The translations under genes were made by a program, and so were the position numbers. The notes beneath the pieces are model-generated. The model was not told where the DNA came from, made no database searches, and saw only the letters and a list, made by a program, of their open reading frames with translations. Of a DNA stretch of 64,000 bases, positions 1 to 12,000 are shown in pieces. Position 1 is the stretch's first letter. Each line of letters begins with the position of its first letter. Source of the stretch: Mytilus trossulus (taxonomy: Eukaryota; Mollusca; Bivalvia; Mytilida; Mytilidae); NCBI RefSeq assembly GCF_036588685.1, contig NC_086382.1, forward strand, positions 64,588,929-64,652,928. Reading direction: 5' to 3'.

Positions 1-380
1 ACGGCAAATGAATACAGCTATTCTTTTACAATTTTGAAACGGTTTGCATCTCCAAGGATATTATAAGTATAGACCACGATAAATGACACCCGTCCCTTTA
101 ACATTCAGCTAGAGTTAGGATTCAAATGTGGAGGACGGGCGTTTTTCTAACCTCAAAGTCGCATCATTTGACATTGGTTGCGAGGAATGAAGTGAAAGTG
201 AAAACATGTTATGACAATGCTAGCTGATAACTTTAATCACCTTTTCGTCGATCATAAATAAATGGTTTCGTATGATCCAAAAAGTAAAAAAGTTGTGAAA
301 AATGATTTAAAGCTTAGACCAAGCAATTTCCGTGACTTAGTCACAGGAAAGTTAATCATATTTAAGAAACGCTTCTTCAA

Positions 381-463
381 GACGAGGTGGCCGAGTGGTT
401 TCAGGCGATGGACTGCAAATCCATTGGGGTCTCCCCGCGTGGGTTCGAATCCCATCCTCGTCG
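381..463 (+). tRNA. tRNA-Ser-like gene with a GCA (Cys) anticodon
   Basis: Complete 83-nt cloverleaf. The acceptor stem GACGAGG (381-387) pairs with CCTCGTC (456-462), leaving G463 as discriminator. Box A (about 388-398) and box B GGTTCGAATCC (442-452) are present, and a TTTTT Pol III terminator lies at 470-474. The anticodon stem is 408-412/420-424 around the loop CTGCAAA, so the anticodon at 415-417 is GCA, which reads UGC (Cys). The body has the long variable arm and the G discriminator of serine tRNA and closely resembles eukaryotic tRNA-Ser(GCU), whose loop is CTGCTAA. One base change in the anticodon would explain it. It could be an identity-shifted tRNA or a pseudogene; the intact stems argue against long decay. 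Confidence 0.9.
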
Positions 464-469
464 TTCTTA

Positions 470-474
470 TTTTT
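470..474 (+). terminator. Pol III terminator of the tRNA gene
   Basis: Five T residues lie 7 nt after the tRNA discriminator base, the usual RNA polymerase III stop. Confidence 0.7.
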
Positions 475-602
475 ACATTCACTTTCCCAACGATTAGAAC
501 AAAACGTAAGACCAGTGAAATGGTAAAGCATTCAACTGCAGATTGAGAGATTCCCGGGTACTCCTGATTTACTAATCGTCATATTTCAGTCCAAAATCGC
601 TC

Positions 603-634
603 TTATCCTCGTCGTTCTTATTTTTACACTCATA
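603..634 (+). repeat. copy of the tRNA 3' tail and its flank
   Basis: The block ATCCTCGTCGTTCTTATTTT, the tRNA 3' end plus its downstream flank, recurs here about 150 bp after the tRNA. A shorter version sits at about 908-933. Neither has a tRNA body in front of it. Confidence 0.6.
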
Positions 635-793
635 GGCTGATCCTGATTTGTTGATGAATACAAGCTCTTAGCTTTCTGTCATCATTGAAAAATTGCGTCT
701 CCGTACAGAAAAAAACTTCGTTGGCACTATTACAGCCAAACTTGATCGATTGATAAAAAAAACAACACGTCACGCGTATATTCTTTGAATAGT

Positions 794-871
794 ATATGTG
801 TTATATTAAAATTTTGTCTTTGGCAATTCATAATTTTTCTATAACAACTTCAAAATTTTAATATAACATAT
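794..871. repeat. AT-rich inverted repeat
   Basis: Arms at 794-816 and 851-871 read TTATATTAAAATTTTG and CAAAATTTTAATATAA around a loop of about 34 nt. This is likely a MITE remnant; no flanking duplication is clear. Confidence 0.5.
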
Positions 872-1254
872 GGAAATGTGTCCAAACGGATACTCGATTA
901 TTCCCCTCTGATCCTCGTCGTTTTTACACTCATAAGGACTAACGTCATTTTCTGAAAATTGAATATATTAACATAGGTATTGATTTTATCAATTTATCTA
1001 GTATATTTAATGACTCTACCGTTCAAAACTTTATACCCCCCTATTTTGATAACATAGAACCACCTATAATGTCATGCACATAAAAAAACACACAGCAGTA
1101 GTAGAAGTTTCATTTTTAATTATACGTCGGTTACATCAGACGTGATCGAATTTTAGATAATAATACTCCGTTAACGTGAAACGGAATCGTCGAAGTTTAA
1201 ATATGTTTCCTATAGCCATGTTATTACAGGAGACTTCAATATCCTTGTAATCCA

Positions 1255-2420
1255 GGACAGAGAGGTCAAAAAAATGAAAAAAGGACCAAAATATCGTCCT
1301 CCATCTAAAATAGATTGGAAAGAGTTACCTCAAGTCACCAAAGATGCTCTTTTCTGGTTTCTAAAAGTGGTGAAAACGGGGGAAATCTGATAAAAAATCA
1401 CTTGATTCTAATTTAAATAAATGTATGAATGTGGTGGATAAGATTTTTGAGAATAATTTAGAAGTAAATTACAAAATACACCTATTTCCAGAATAAGAAA
1501 TAAACTTCAATAAACTTTCAAAGCGGTTTGTGTTTGTACCGGCTTACAAAGCAGCCAACAATGTGGTGGTGGTATGCCGTATATAGTACACAGACGTTCT
1601 TAAGAATGAAATTTTAAATGCATCTACATTCAATTCCCTCCGCTCCATAGAGAGTCATATAGTAAATAAACATATCACAACCATATATTTGCTGCAACTC
1701 ATTTAAAGCCTTCTTCTCTAATGAGAAAGGTAAATATGCTAGATATTCTTATTGGAGGTGTGATGAGATTTATGATATTTATGTACGTTTCGGCAACAAA
1801 GTTTATCGACAGGTTGTAGATATCCCCATGGTCACTAATTGTGCCCCTTTAATAGCAGACTTGTTTTTGTACTGTTACGAATCACAGTTTCGTTATCTTG
1901 ATGTTATTTTTTCGTTAAATAATCAAGAATTTTCTCAATATACTGCTGAAATTTACTCCAATGAACTTACTTTAAATAAGTCAAATTCATTCGGTAATAA
2001 CTGTCCTTTCCTTGATTTAGATATTTCGGTTCAAACGGGAAACTCCACACTAAAATTTACGACAAAAGGGACGATTTTTCGTTCCCTATTGTTAATTTTC
2101 CTTTTTTAGATGGTGATGTTCCTTTGGCACAATCTGAAGATGTTTATATTTCACAGCTCGTTCGCTATGCCCGTGTCTGTTGTGACGTTTTTGATTTTAA
2201 CGAACGCAATCTACATGTATGTATAACTGGTAAATTATCAGGGATAACAGGGATATCGTAACCCTAAATTATTTAAAATATTTACTAAATTTTTCCATAG
2301 ATATAAAGATTTGGTTTTGAAGTTTGGCTGTACCTGTAGAAAACTTATTTCGAACGGGATAACACAGCCTCATTTTTACTGAAATGTTTTTAACCGTGAC
2401 CGGAAATTTAGAAAGGATCC
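1255..2420 (+). pseudogene. decayed Penelope-like reverse transcriptase
   Basis: Translated pieces in shifting frames resemble a retroelement reverse transcriptase family that is abundant in bivalves and cnidarians. At about 1272 a stretch starts KKGPKYRPPSKIDWK; at about 1550 QAANNVVVVCR; from 1828 comes the RT segment with NCAPLIADLFLYCYES, FRYLDVIF (where an intact copy would carry YLDD), LTLNKSNS and CPFLDLDI. A further piece at about 2110-2215 contains DGDVPLA-like and ISQLVRYARVC-like text. Frames are broken by stops and shifts, the catalytic YxDD motif is degraded to YLDV, and no LTRs are seen. I assign it to Penelope-like elements from motif memory; the exact family is uncertain. Confidence 0.65.
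1604..1713 (+). repeat. 110-bp segment duplicated at 3553-3662
   Basis: A piece of the decayed reverse transcriptase region (AAATTTTAAATGCATCTACA ... TTTAAAGCCTTCT) recurs nearly base for base 1.95 kb downstream. Confidence 0.75.
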
Positions 2421-2639
2421 TTGTAAACTTATCGCTCCTTTTAATAAACTTGATCTAAAAGGTTACCAATTCAACACTGTAATAATATCATTGACTATTG
2501 TTTTTATTGGTATACATATTGATTTTGTTATCAGTAAATTTAAAGCAAACTAAATATTACTAATATGTTATATACATATACACATTTATGGATCTACAAT
2601 ATGTCCATACCTGTAACTTGGCTTTGCAAAAGGTCATGT

Positions 2640-2832
2640 TTTTAAGTTAGTTTTCTCGTTTGAATTTTTGACATTGTCATACTGGGGCCTTTTATAGCTG
2701 ACTATGCGGTATGGGCTTTGCTCATTGTTGTTAAAGGCCGTACGGTTACCTATAGTTGTTAATGTCTGTGCCATTTTGGTCTATGGTGGACAGTTGTATC
2801 ATTGGCAATCATACCACATCTTCTTTTTTATA
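2640..2832 (+). mobile_element. mussel SINE-like dispersed repeat, copy 1
   Basis: This block ends in ATTGGCAATCATACCACATC followed by CTTCTTTTTT. Other copies lie at about 15985-16172, 25795-25932 and 26572-26748 in this window. I see no open frame. The common 3' end and variable 5' extent fit a LINE-mobilised short element; I recognise it as frequent in mussel DNA. Confidence 0.7.
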
Positions 2833-4834
2833 TTTGTCGGACAGATGTAACTAATTGAGTATCCTTGGACATATTTACATATACTATTCAAAGTATGTAC
2901 GCGTGACTTGTTTTTGTTTGATCAATCGATCAAGTTTGGCTGTAATAGTGCCAATGAAGATGTTCTGTACGGAGTCAGACATGCGATTTTCCAGTCGATA
3001 AAGACTGGTACTTATATAATTGATTGCAATGAGCTGTGCGACATTCAGCCAGATTTAGTACAAATAACAGATATATTTATAACTGTATGTATACTAGACC
3101 ATTATTGTTTTTTTTCTTTCTTTTTGTTATTGTCTTATAATGTACTATGTTATCGAGAGCCAATTTAATGGAAATACACATTTTCTTATAGTTTTATTTC
3201 TTCCTCTAAATATCAGCCCAACGATGTTAGATCTGTAAATTTGCGGTACAATTTTTTTTCTTCCCTCGCTCGGATTCTAACTTATGCTACTGAGATATCG
3301 TGGCACCAAATCGTTTTGCACTATGACCGATACGCTAGACCACTTGACCACCTAGACTCTACAAAAATCAAGCTTTCGGTGGCCTGGTGTTACCTTTCCT
3401 TGTCAAATTTTATCTAGCATTGTAACACAGTACATGATATATAAGGCATGAAGATGGAATTTTTACAGATCAGCTGAATTATCTATCATTGAGGATCTTT
3501 TAAAATAATATAGACATACAAGTACGTTTGAACTTTTTATGTGTAGAGTTTAGAATAAAATTTTAAATGCATCTACATTCAATTCCATCCGCTCCACAGA
3601 GAGTCATATAGTAAACAAACATATCACAACCATATATTTGCTGCAACTCATTTAAAGCCTTCTGTTATCCAGATTCCATTAGAACATAAAAATTACTGTG
3701 TGTGTATTCCTCTTAAATGTTCACAATTATCTTTTCCTCTTTCTAAGAAAATAAAAGCCAACGGTGTATGAGATCAACTAAAGTGCCAAATAAGGTTAAA
3801 TTACAGGATATAGCAATGAACACTTAAGCGAGGTCAATGATACGTGGTATGAAGTGTACTACAGTTAGAGGGTCATTTGCATATCTCATTCTATTGGTAT
3901 ATATAAGGGGTTCTGACACAAAAAATCATTGATTAATTTATATGCTGAATCTGATTAGTTCAGTTTGAGGGATACCAGTAATAGTGATAAAGTCAACAGT
4001 ATTTGGTGTGTTGTTGTTACATTGTAGAATTGCAATATATCATCCGTTGGTTAATCATCGTAGTCATGGTTGTAATGACATTAAATCTTGGTCATGTTAC
4101 AACTTAAAATTAAAAGGTCAAATCTCAGAAAATAACAGGAAGACTACAATCAACATCATCTGAAAAAATTACATGTATATGTACATAAACATGCATATTA
4201 ATATTTCACAGTTGTCACAAGTTCTCCTCCGATCCTCTTTGTCATATTCCCTTCATATTCATTTAAATATATGCCACGTTGATATATACATGTCTAACAC
4301 AAATACCCAAGGTACTTAAAAGACGTCTCGGACGAACGGACGGAAGGACGAACAGACCAGGAAACATATAGCCTTTAAAAAGGGCATAAAAAGCACAAAT
4401 TTCAGGTGGTTTTAAACATGTGTGTTGTCTCCTGAAGAAGAAAATAATCATTGACTTTAACATATATACTGGTAATGTAAGTAAGTGTCATTTTTCAATT
4501 CTTTTTACCGCCAGTCTTGTTCAAATCTAAAAGAATGTGTATCAGTTTGTAGGAGTTAAGATAATCTATATTGGTATTTGGCTTTAAAACATAATATAGA
4601 TTGATAAAAACACTTCCAACATTTAAATAAAATCTTTTACTTGAGATACTTGGGAGATCCTGAAAATTTTTACAATTTTTTTTAGACATACCCAAATAAG
4701 AAATGAACACCCCAAAGGAACACAAAAAGAACCATACAAATATAACAAGCTTGCAGGTTCTTTGATGCCATGTCGCATATTAAACATATTTATTTATAGT
4801 GGATTGGGAAACAATTTTTTGCAACTTATATCAA
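2833..4834. other. intergenic, no gene seen
   Basis: AT-rich DNA apart from the 3553-3662 repeat copy. At about 4320-4365 a (GGACGAACGGACGGAAGGAC)-like simple stretch resembles the head of the bivalve repeat at 39943-40418, on the opposite strand. Short frames here lack homology I can recognise. Confidence 0.5.
3553..3662 (+). repeat. second copy of the 1604-1713 segment
   Basis: It differs from the first copy at only a handful of positions. It is probably a fragment of another copy of the same retroelement rather than a local duplication. Confidence 0.75.
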
Positions 4835-5101
4835 TCCCTTTCCACTTTGTAGACTCTTTTTCGAAATCTACAAGGGTGTCTTTAACGTGCAAGAGATATG
4901 GCTCTCTCTTAACACGGGGCAGCCATTTATCGTCCCCTTTCGACTGACTATCATCGTTTCCTCAAGAACATCCTCGCAGATGGTGTCAAGGGAGAGCCGA
5001 CAATTGAGTTCCTGAAATTTTCATCCCAAACGGGAATCGAACCAGGAACCTTTGTGTTAGTAGTCTGCAGCGTTGGAGACCACTCAGCTAGCTGTGTTCC
5101 C
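4835..5101 (-). mobile_element. tRNA-derived SINE
   Basis: Read on the minus strand, it begins at 5101 with a tRNA-like head: box A about 5092-5080 (TAGCTGAGTGG) and box B about 5043-5031 (GGTTCGATTCC). A body follows (CGATGATAGTCAGTCGAAAG, GAGAGAGCCATATCTCTTGC, GTTAAAGACACCCTTGTAG). The head cannot form a full functional cloverleaf, and the Pol III boxes followed by a conserved body are the SINE layout. The 3' limit is approximate. Confidence 0.7.
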
Positions 5102-6854
5102 TTAAAGCTTAAGGATCATTGTTAAGAAATATAAATGTATCCAAAAAGAAATTATTCTAAATGTTAAAGGAAATTCCCCAAATTCCTGAATTCAAAGTTT
5201 GAAATGCACAAAATTTAATTACAGGAACGTACATAGTATTTAAACGAAGCAGCCTTAGTATTTTGGCCAATTGCAAATTTGATATTAATAGCAATTGATA
5301 TCTAAATAAAATCTATAAAAGGTTGGGACTGATTTAAATTATTGTTTCCTTCGCGACAGTTTTGAACATTAAAACTTAATATTAAATAAAAGACAATGTA
5401 TATTTAGTGTTTGGTACGAGTTGGCGTTCACTGTGCATCACAACTCAACATGGAAACTTATTGGGGGAAAACCAGAGAACTCTCTATGTCACCAACACTG
5501 TCCAACATCCAAAAATACTATCCACACTGATATATATGTGTCCACACTTGTTAATGTAGGAAAATATATATGCTTCCCTTTTGCATTTTTCTTTACCTGC
5601 AGTGTAACAACTCATGTTTCATATTTTCCTACGTTGCACATTATTTTTTTTATGATGAATATGTACAGAATACTCATTTGTCAAAATTCATCATATCAGC
5701 AATTATCAATAGTACCTATAACACTGTATAAATAGAACATCATCTTTCTCCTCAGCAGTATTTACCTGTAGATCAATACCTACCTATTTAGTTCTATGTA
5801 TAACATTTAATATTGATTTTCTTTGTGTTATTGACAACGCTGATGTAAAGTTAAAAAAAAATGTGTAGACATGAATGGCAGGCGACTTAAACCATTGGTA
5901 AGTTTTAATAAGAAAACAAAATACCAGTTACTGTCAACTAGTACTGTCTATTTTGTTGTTTTAATTTTCGAGTGCCAAGTAAATTATTCAAACTGATAAA
6001 AGGTTTTCAATTGTCATTTGCAGGTATATATTTTTCAATTGTATTTTTCTAATATTAACCTTATAAATTTAGTACGTTGAATGGCTTCTGGTCAACAAAG
6101 TTGATGAGATATTCTTTATAGGTCAATAATAAGGGTCAATTATGATTATGACCAATTTATTCAGAAAAAGGAAGGCAAATTGATTTACAAGTGTACCAAT
6201 AGTATTTCTATGTTCAAAAAAGTTACTTTAATAAATATAGTGAATGTTTAAACCAATAAAAAAAACGTTGGAGCAAATTTCCTAATCCTATACATGTATA
6301 TAGGAAAAGGGAACCAGACAAGAACTGTCATGAGAACTTAAAAATACAGGAACTTTAAAGGGGCACTAGCAGTCAAATTCATGTTCACCGATTTGACTTA
6401 AATTCTCATATTTGATATAAATCTTCAACTGGAATTTGCGTCTCAGAACTGAAGATCTTTCATCCACATTTTCAGTATTCCTTATTATTAATACAATCCA
6501 TATTTCCCATTTTATTTAAAAGTCTAAAATAAACAATTTACAGGGCATGGGCTCGATAATGTGTAGCTTTGTTTCGTATGTATTTTACGCCTTCTTATCA
6601 ACTATAAAGATTAATTAGCACCATAACTTCATGTAGCAAAGTGCAAAGTTTTGTGTTTTGGACTCTGCCACATGACTGTTGGTGGCCATTTCGAAATTGG
6701 CGGGCATTATGGAATATTTTTGATTGTACTATATTCAGAAAAGATTAATTATCATAAAAACTAGCTATCTGCAAAGTTTTATCCCTTTTTCAAATGATAA
6801 ATTATACTACAGTTTATGACTCTGCATCACGACTGTCGGCGGCCATTGTGAAAT
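5102..6854. other. intergenic, no gene seen
   Basis: AT-rich sequence; the open frame at about 5421-5735 has no recognisable domain and random-looking composition. Confidence 0.5.
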
Positions 6855-6858
6855 TTAA

Positions 6859-7495
6859 GGGCATACGATACAGTTACAGGGAAGGTAATGACGTTGCTAA
6901 CGTAAAATGTTATTTTCGCGACGTCAAACTACGGCATATCAGGAAAAGATGCATTTTTCGACTGATTTTACCATTCAAACTGATTCAATTTGAAAACGAG
7001 TGCATGGACCTCTATTTTTTAAAACAGCAATTTGCACTCGCAATTTGTTTCATTTTGCAAGGAGATATTCTGTGACCCAAATTTTATAAAACTGTAACTA
7101 GCGCAATTTTTTTTATTTTTGATAAACATGCAGCAAAAAATGACGTTTTTTCCTCTAATCATGAACATTTGATAAATATAGAGTTATTTCGGAATAAAAA
7201 TTGCATAATTTTTAATGATACTTATAATATACAGAAATTACCGAGTATTAAAACAAAAAAACAATTCGTGTTTATCTTTTAAAACAAAAAAGTTGTGTCT
7301 TTCTTTCGGAAAAGAAAATACGGACACAAATCTGAATTTTGAGCAAATATACAAAATTTTGACCTCATTTTACTCAAAAAGTAGCACATGAAGGTATATT
7401 TTTTATTACATATTTGATCTAATCAGGTAAAAAATAGCCTATATGCAAATTTTCATCATCTTGTAAATACAGGTTCAAAACTGTATCGTATGCCC
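6859..7495. mobile_element. piggyBac-like MITE with TTAA target site
   Basis: Perfect 17-bp terminal inverted repeats GGGCATACGATACAGTT (6859-6875) and its complement (7479-7495) are flanked on both sides by TTAA (6855-6858 and 7496-7499). TTAA duplication is the hallmark of piggyBac-type transposition. The 637-bp interior has no transposase frame, so the element is non-autonomous. Confidence 0.85.
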
Positions 7496-7499
7496 TTAA

Positions 7500-8908
7500 T
7501 TAATAGCGCCATATCATGGGCAAAAATGTTTTATTTTATAAGGATCATAACTTACACTGTGCAAAGTTTCATGCTTTTACCAAAAACTTTTAAAAGTGAT
7601 CAATTGTCCCAAAATATTGGACTTAGTTGCTGGACTATAATGAGTATCGCTGTTAACAGCATAGAAAATTGTTTTTAATCGTTGATTACGCGCATTTTTG
7701 AAAGTTGATCAATTTTCTATTCTTATCAATTGAATTGTACACTAGCCAGGTCATTCAAGCCGTAAATGGATTGAGGGGAGAGAGAAAATACCGTACATAA
7801 GACGATAAAAAGATGGTTTCTGCATATAGATACTAGTAGAATGTTTATATTTGAATGGAAGCTTTATTATGCATAACATCTAAGATCAACACCGGTTCAA
7901 TGATAACCTCTTCATATAGGAGTGGGCCTACGGAGAGAGATTTGTGAATATAACGGGGGGGAAGGTAGAAAATAGGAGCATGATAGAGCTTTGATATAAT
8001 ATGTCAAAGAGACAGCACATTCAAAACATATATCAGTATAATACAATCAGAAAGACATTGAACGGACTTATAAAGGACAACATATGGCCTTTAACAAAAG
8101 ACAGGTTTAAAATCGTATCTCAATCTCTTAATCGGCGCGAGTATAAGCTGAATGAAAAAAGAGCAAAGAAAAGAATAAAACCAATATGACATGTGTAGGA
8201 TATAAAATTTTGAGTTAAATGTTGATGTTGTGTATCGCTTGTAGCATCACTGGTGAAGGTTGTACGTGCTGTTTGTATAACGAATTATTATATAAGTACG
8301 TTTAAAAGAAAGTATCTACTCTAAGAATCCTTTTTCGTTCACCTATATATATATCCGACAAGCATCATCTGGCATATTTACATTTTTATTATTCCAAACT
8401 AATTACCACAAGAACATTTAATATTTGTGTGGTTCAGTTTTGCAAAGTGATTTCAGAAGGGAATATTTTACAAAATGATAACGGACGACAGGATGACGGA
8501 CGTCAATAAATGACAATAGCTCCTTTGTGCAAGTTGAGCAAAAAAAAAATATTAAAAAAGCTGCACATCATAGTTTTTGAAGCACCATATTACACAAACG
8601 TGATTATTACAGGGTTAGTCATGCTAGTGGAGATCTGCTTTGGTACACTTTCACAAAATAATTTTTATCATGTTTAACATGTTTAATTTATACCTCAAAT
8701 CTTGGAATAGTACTCAGTATATTCTGGATTTATTTACATGTCCCAGCATAAATCAATAATTAGAAATCACAACATATAAATATTTCAAGGGAAATATGGT
8801 TGGTTGACAACCATTAAGCTAATCATGTTTACATGTTTCAAAAGGATTTTAAACAACTTTAAATAACTTTCCTTTTAAAAATGTCAAATGGAAAAATATA
8901 TATGAGAT
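7500..8908. other. region upstream of the TRPA gene
   Basis: No coding exon seen. It presumably holds the promoter and 5' UTR of the channel gene, but I see no convincing TATA box or CpG-rich stretch. An upstream ATG at 8881 opens a 12-codon frame that ends at 8919, overlapping the channel start in another frame. Confidence 0.4.
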
Positions 8909-9028
8909 ATGGATATTAAACTTCCACCTCTCAACACATCAATTGTTGCACCAGAAAAATGTGAAGAAAATCCGGCTACAAACGAACCAGAGCGTAAAAA
9001 GAAGAAAAGGAAAAAGAAGAAGCAAAAG
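8909..9028 (+). CDS. TRPA1: TRPA exon 1 (start codon)
   Basis: Encodes 40 residues beginning MDIKLPPLNTS and ending in a Lys/Arg-rich run (ERKKKKRKKKKQK). It ends in phase 0 at AAG|GTTTGA, and exon 2 continues in frame with no gap. The basic run could act in lipid contact or trafficking. This is the weakest exon of the model because N-termini are poorly conserved. Confidence 0.7.
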
Positions 9029-12000
9029 GTTTGACTAAAACATGTACATTGATAAACATGAAAAATAGAACGTTTACTTAATCAATTTATAAAGATAAAT
9101 TTAATGTCCTAGTAAAAATTTCAAAATACCAAATAGTTAACATTCATCACTTGAAATGGTTAATAATGAACATCCTATTCATGCTAAATGCATGGTAAAT
9201 TTCGTAATATATCACCGTTCATCTGTTATTGTGAAATGTTATGATATTACTATGTAACCTGGAATTCTATGTTTATATCACATTCTTTAAAGGGAGCAGT
9301 TATTTTATGGAGTTTCAAATTCTATTTTTGCGACCGTACATTGACATTATCGATGTTGCATCCGTTACACTTACTCTTACGCCGTGGCGGAGGAGGCAGT
9401 AAGTTTTACCCTTGTCTGTCTGTAGGTACTTCCGTCCGTACGTCCCAAAATCTGATTCCATTCTCTACATTTTCCTCAAATAAATGAAACTTATACCATA
9501 TGTCCCATGGACACAGTCCCCATTTTTTTGTGGGATTGATGTTGAGTCCTCAGTTTTCGGTGGCGTGTTCCGTCAGAGACTGCTTTAATACATTCATGTG
9601 TAACAATAGTCTCAGGTTTCGTAGACTGTTTTTTGTCCAGTTTTCGGTGGCGTGTTCCGTCTGAGACTGCTTTAATACATGTGTTACAATATCATGAATA
9701 GTCTCAGGATTCGTAGACTGTTGTTTGTACAGTTGTCGGTAGGGTGTTCCGTCTGAGACTGCTATAATACATGTGTAACAATAGTCTCAGGTTTCATAGA
9801 CTGTTGTTTGTCCAGTTTTCGGTGGCGCGTTCCGTCTGAGACTGCTTTAATACATGTGTTCCAATAGTCTCAGGTTTCATAGACTGTTGTTTGTCAAGTT
9901 TTCGGTGGCGCGTTCCGTCTGAGACTGCTTTAATACATGTGTTACAATAGTCTCAGGTTTCGTAGACTGTTGTTTGTCCAGTTTTCGGTGGCGTGTTCCG
10001 TCTGAGACTGCTTTAATACATGTGTTCCAATAGTCTCAGGTTTCGTAGACAGTTGTTTGTCCAGTTTTCGGTGGCGTGTTCCGTCTGAGACTGCTTTAAT
10101 ACATGTGTTCCAATAGTCTCAGGTTTCGTAGACTGTTGTTTGTCCAGTTTTCGGTGGCGTGTTCCGTCTGAGACTGCTTTAATACATGTGTTCCAATAGT
10201 CTCAGGTTTCGTAGACTGTTGTTTGTCCAGTTGTCGGTTGCGTGTTCCGTCTGAGACTGCTTTACTACATGTGTTACAATAGTCTCAGGTTTCGTAGACA
10301 GTTGTTTGTCCAGTTTTCGGTGGCGTGTTCCGTCTGAGACTGCTTTAATACATGTGTTACAATAGCATGAATAGTCTCAGGATTCGTAGACTGTTGTTTG
10401 TACAGTTGTCGGTGGCGTGTTCCGTCTGAGACTGCTATAATACATGTGTAACAATAGTCTCAGGTGTTGTTGACTGTTGTTTGTCATTCGTTTGTGTTTG
10501 TATGCCATGGTATTGTCTTTTTGATATCTTTCTTCTCTTTTTCATTCAGTTGTCAAAATCCTTTTTTCGTCAATCATAGGAATATGTATTGACCCATGCT
10601 CCTCTCTATAGCAGTTGTAAACGCCATGCAATGTCAACTCATATCATTTGTGTTTCATCGTCTTTTCGATGTTCAGAGCTCAACAAGATAATATATGATG
10701 TTGGTTTATTTGAAAAAGATATACTAGAAATAATATATACCATTCGCGGATTCAAAAGGGGGGGGGGGTGTGAACCCCCCTTTTTAAATAACTGGATCCA
10801 CCACTGTATACTAATGTCCTGGTTTTAACTAGATTTGTGAAATCTCATTCCATCCCTTTTTACCGATATCATAGTACATGTACCTATCAATGAATAACAC
10901 TGAAATGGCGCAGAAAAGAAATTAAACAAAGTTTCATTACGGAAAAGACGTTTAATAACACAATATTTTCAGTTTCAAGGCAGTAACTGCATATCTACAA
11001 ATAAAGCTATTATAGTCAACGATTTATAACGTAATAAGAATGGGATTAATTATGTAATGGCCATTGAATGTTTATGAAATAATTGATGCAAGCTATACTT
11101 TATTGTAGTTTTCATGATGCATTATCGAGGTCATTATCTGTATATCATTACTTCTGACAATATATGCCCACCTCCAGTGTACGGTGTAAAATTCATACTA
11201 TTATTTTAATTTTCAACAGAGACATATAGATCTAATATAATATGTCTCTGTTTTCAACAAGAAATTTAAATCTTTTAAAAGCATGGGTGTATAACGCACT
11301 CTCTTAAAGTACGTCCATTTATATCAGTCAATATCTGAAAATACCACAGTTTAAACACTAATTTAACAACTACATGCACACATATAACCATAAGTTAGTG
11401 TAGAGCAAAAGAGTCTATAGCTTTTTGGAAAGCTAAAACTTATACTTATTTGATTATTTGTGCCACAAAATATTTACAATAAGCGCTCCCTCGGAAGTCA
11501 CTTTATCACGTGACAAGTTGGACTCGATTCAGTGAATACACCGAAAAATGAAACTTGGGGAATCGTGAAACTGATATCAGGTAAGATAATTTCATGCGAA
11601 GTGATAATTGTCATAATTTCTTATTCGTATTTTATAATTGCAAACGCTGATATGCACCAGGATATTTTTTATGTCCAGATTAAACCATCCCAGTAAGCGA
11701 ACCTAAAATCACCCAACCGGTTCAACAGTCGGTTTGTAAACAAGTTAATAACCACACCCGGGTTTGGATGAAATAGATAAGGAACGCTGAGACAAACGCA
11801 TAGGTAATTTTTCAGTTCTTAAAAGGTATTATGCATCTTATATATTTCTTTTACGATAATGACAGGTGGATATAGGTGCTTTTATATTTACAGTTTCTTT
11901 AAAGAGTCCAGCGACTAATATTAGAAGCACTACCAGGACGATTTTGTAATTAACCATGAAGAGTTATTGGGGTTAGATGCATTAAAACAAATTACTCTCA

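Noticed and set aside
252-546. Two overlapping frames across the tRNA
   Set aside because: They run through the tRNA gene on both strands and have no domain.
5021-5101. Possible second tRNA gene on the minus strand
   Set aside because: Boxes A and B are present but acceptor and anticodon stems do not pair; it is the head of a SINE.
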